Source of the DNA: Alphaproteobacteria bacterium
Lineage (GTDB): Bacteria > Pseudomonadota > Alphaproteobacteria > RF32 > CAG-239
Length of the DNA stretch: 5,962 nucleotides
Reading direction: 5' to 3'
Assembly: GCA_017477035.1 (NCBI GenBank)
Contig: JAFUXW010000176.1
Span: 1-5,962 of the forward strand
Under the pieces are notes generated by a model. It saw nothing but the letters and a program-made list of their open reading frames with translations, ran no database searches and was not told where the DNA came from. The position numbers were made by a program, and so were the translations under genes. Positions 5,195-5,962 of the stretch are shown one piece after another (positions within the stretch are counted from its first letter, which is position 1; each line of letters starts with the position of its first letter).

Positions 5195-5863
5195 ATGGAG
5201 AAAAAGCCTAATTTTGCGGTTGTGCTGTCAGGATGCGGAAGAGCCGACGGATCGGAAATTCATGAATCTGTATGTGCCTTACTATGCTTGGAAAATATGG
5301 GGTGCACCTATCAATGTTTTGCCCCTGACATAAAACAAACTGCGGTTATTGACCATATCAATAATCAACCGATGAGTGAAGAACGTAATGTATTGATTGA
5401 AGCGGCGCGCATTGCCCGCGGAAATATTAAAGACATAAAAGAATTTAACCCTGATGAATTTGATGGTATAATATTCCCAGGAGGAATGGGGGCCGTTACC
5501 AATTGGTGTGATTTTGCGCAAAAAGGCACGGAATGCACAGTAAACACGAGTATTTATTCGGTAATCCGGCAATGTTATGATAAAAAACTTGTAATTGGTG
5601 CAATGTGTATTGCCCCTGTGCTTATTGCTCTGGTTTTGGCCGATAAAAAGGTTCATTTTACCCTAGGTGCAGGAGGAGCTACTGCGAAAAAACTCGAAGC
5701 TCTGGGAGCTGTTCATGAAGAAGTGGGAGTAACCGATGTTTGTATTGATCGCATCAATAAAATATGCACAACTCCAGCATATATGCTTGCTACCAACATG
5801 ATAGATGTATGCCAAGGTGCACAAAATATGATAGGAGCTATGTGTCAATTAATTAAGGGATAA
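5195..5863 (+). CDS. elbB: ElbB-type glyoxalase of the DJ-1/PfpI superfamily
   Basis: ElbB (formerly YhbL) is a class I glutamine-amidotransferase-like protein of the DJ-1/PfpI superfamily; E. coli ElbB shows weak glyoxalase activity and was linked to isoprenoid production, but its physiological role is unsettled. The 222-residue protein has the family's usual length and its signature blocks: VVLSGCGRADGSEIHES (residues 9-25), ERNVLIEAARIARGNIKD (63-80), IIFPGGMGAVTNWCDFA (92-108), GAMCIAPVL (135-143) and TTPAYMLA (192-199). Cys138 is the expected nucleophile-elbow cysteine and Glu21 the likely acidic partner. I count 13 cysteines, which seems high for a cytoplasmic protein of this size. The start has AGGAG 6 bases upstream. 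It stands alone behind its own promoter, divergent from the M16 operon, with gltX following 76 bp later. Confidence 0.93.
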   Translation: MEKKPNFAVVLSGCGRADGSEIHESVCALLCLENMGCTYQCFAPDIKQTAVIDHINNQPMSEERNVLIEAARIARGNIKDIKEFNPDEFDGIIFPGGMGAVTNWCDFAQKGTECTVNTSIYSVIRQCYDKKLVIGAMCIAPVLIALVLADKKVHFTLGAGGATAKKLEALGAVHEEVGVTDVCIDRINKICTTPAYMLATNMIDVCQGAQNMIGAMCQLIKG

Positions 5864-5878
5864 AAACTTATACAACGC

Positions 5879-5906
5879 TTGCAATCCGCAAATTTTGTTT
5901 TATTCT
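5879..5906 (+). promoter_or_regulatory. Possible promoter of gltX
   Basis: TTGCAA (5879-5884), 16 bases and TATTCT (5901-5906) lie in the 76-bp gap before the last gene. The match is moderate. The same stretch contains a weak TTGC/GCAA hairpin followed by T-rich sequence that could instead be part of an elbB terminator. Confidence 0.3.
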
Positions 5907-5939
5907 GTCTGCATTGATAACAAATAAGAGGATTGTAAT

Positions 5940-5962
5940 ATGAAAGTCAGAACCAGATTTGC
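5940..5962 (+). CDS. gltX: Glutamyl-tRNA synthetase, first 7 codons only
   Basis: An ATG at 5940 preceded by AGAGGA (7-base spacing) opens a frame reading MKVRTRF, with the next codon starting GC (Ala). KVRTRFA is the well-known N-terminus of bacterial GluRS, which continues into the ATP-binding class I motif APSPTG. GluRS charges tRNA-Glu (and tRNA-Gln in organisms using the transamidation route, as most alphaproteobacteria do). Only 23 bases are visible, so the call rests on this short motif and could be wrong; GlnRS or YadB-like paralogues are alternatives. Confidence 0.7.

Noticed and set aside
5864..5910. TTGC/GCAA hairpin plus T-rich tract as an elbB terminator
   Set aside because: The stem is only four pairs and the T-run is interrupted; too weak to list as a feature.

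Overview
This AT-rich 6 kb window looks like chromosomal DNA of a Gram-negative bacterium. The best guess is an uncultured, host-associated alphaproteobacterium. This rests on a single-domain M16 peptidase of the mitochondrial-processing-peptidase type, an ElbB homologue typical of Proteobacteria, and strong Shine-Dalgarno and sigma70-type promoters. The taxonomic call is inference. No rRNA, tRNA, insertion sequence or CRISPR array is visible.

Left arm, minus strand (1-1190). A gene that runs off the left edge encodes a cytoplasmic-looking acidic protein of at least 360 residues with a Pro-Glu/Gln linker built from a 36-bp tandem repeat. Its promoter (TTGACT-17-CATAAT) is embedded in a 36-bp near-perfect dyad, a candidate operator. 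Upstream of it, also on the minus strand, lies a gene for an archaemetzincin-like (M54) zinc protease (1191-1955). This protein has the usual two zinc sites, but 13 residues are inserted between the third active-site His and the first structural Cys.

Middle (1956-2285). This 330-bp gap is not empty. On the minus strand it holds a compact, apparently self-contained transcription unit of about 240 nt. The parts are a TTGACA promoter, a 39-codon ORF for a one-helix membrane peptide without a Shine-Dalgarno, a perfect three-way-junction RNA fold inside that ORF, a GC-rich hairpin abutting the stop codon, and a long stem followed by six T. The next promoter (for the M54 gene) starts right after it. 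This is the strongest candidate for something undescribed: a structured small RNA, a structured mRNA for a micro-membrane protein, or both.

Right-centre operon, minus strand (5165-2286). One promoter drives an M16 peptidase, a Schlafen/AlbA_2-domain protein with an unrecognised C-terminal half, and rnhA (RNase HI). The gaps are 15 nt and 0 nt.

Right arm, plus strand. elbB is divergent from the M16 operon, and the two promoters physically overlap. After elbB the window ends in the first codons of what reads as gltX (glutamyl-tRNA synthetase).
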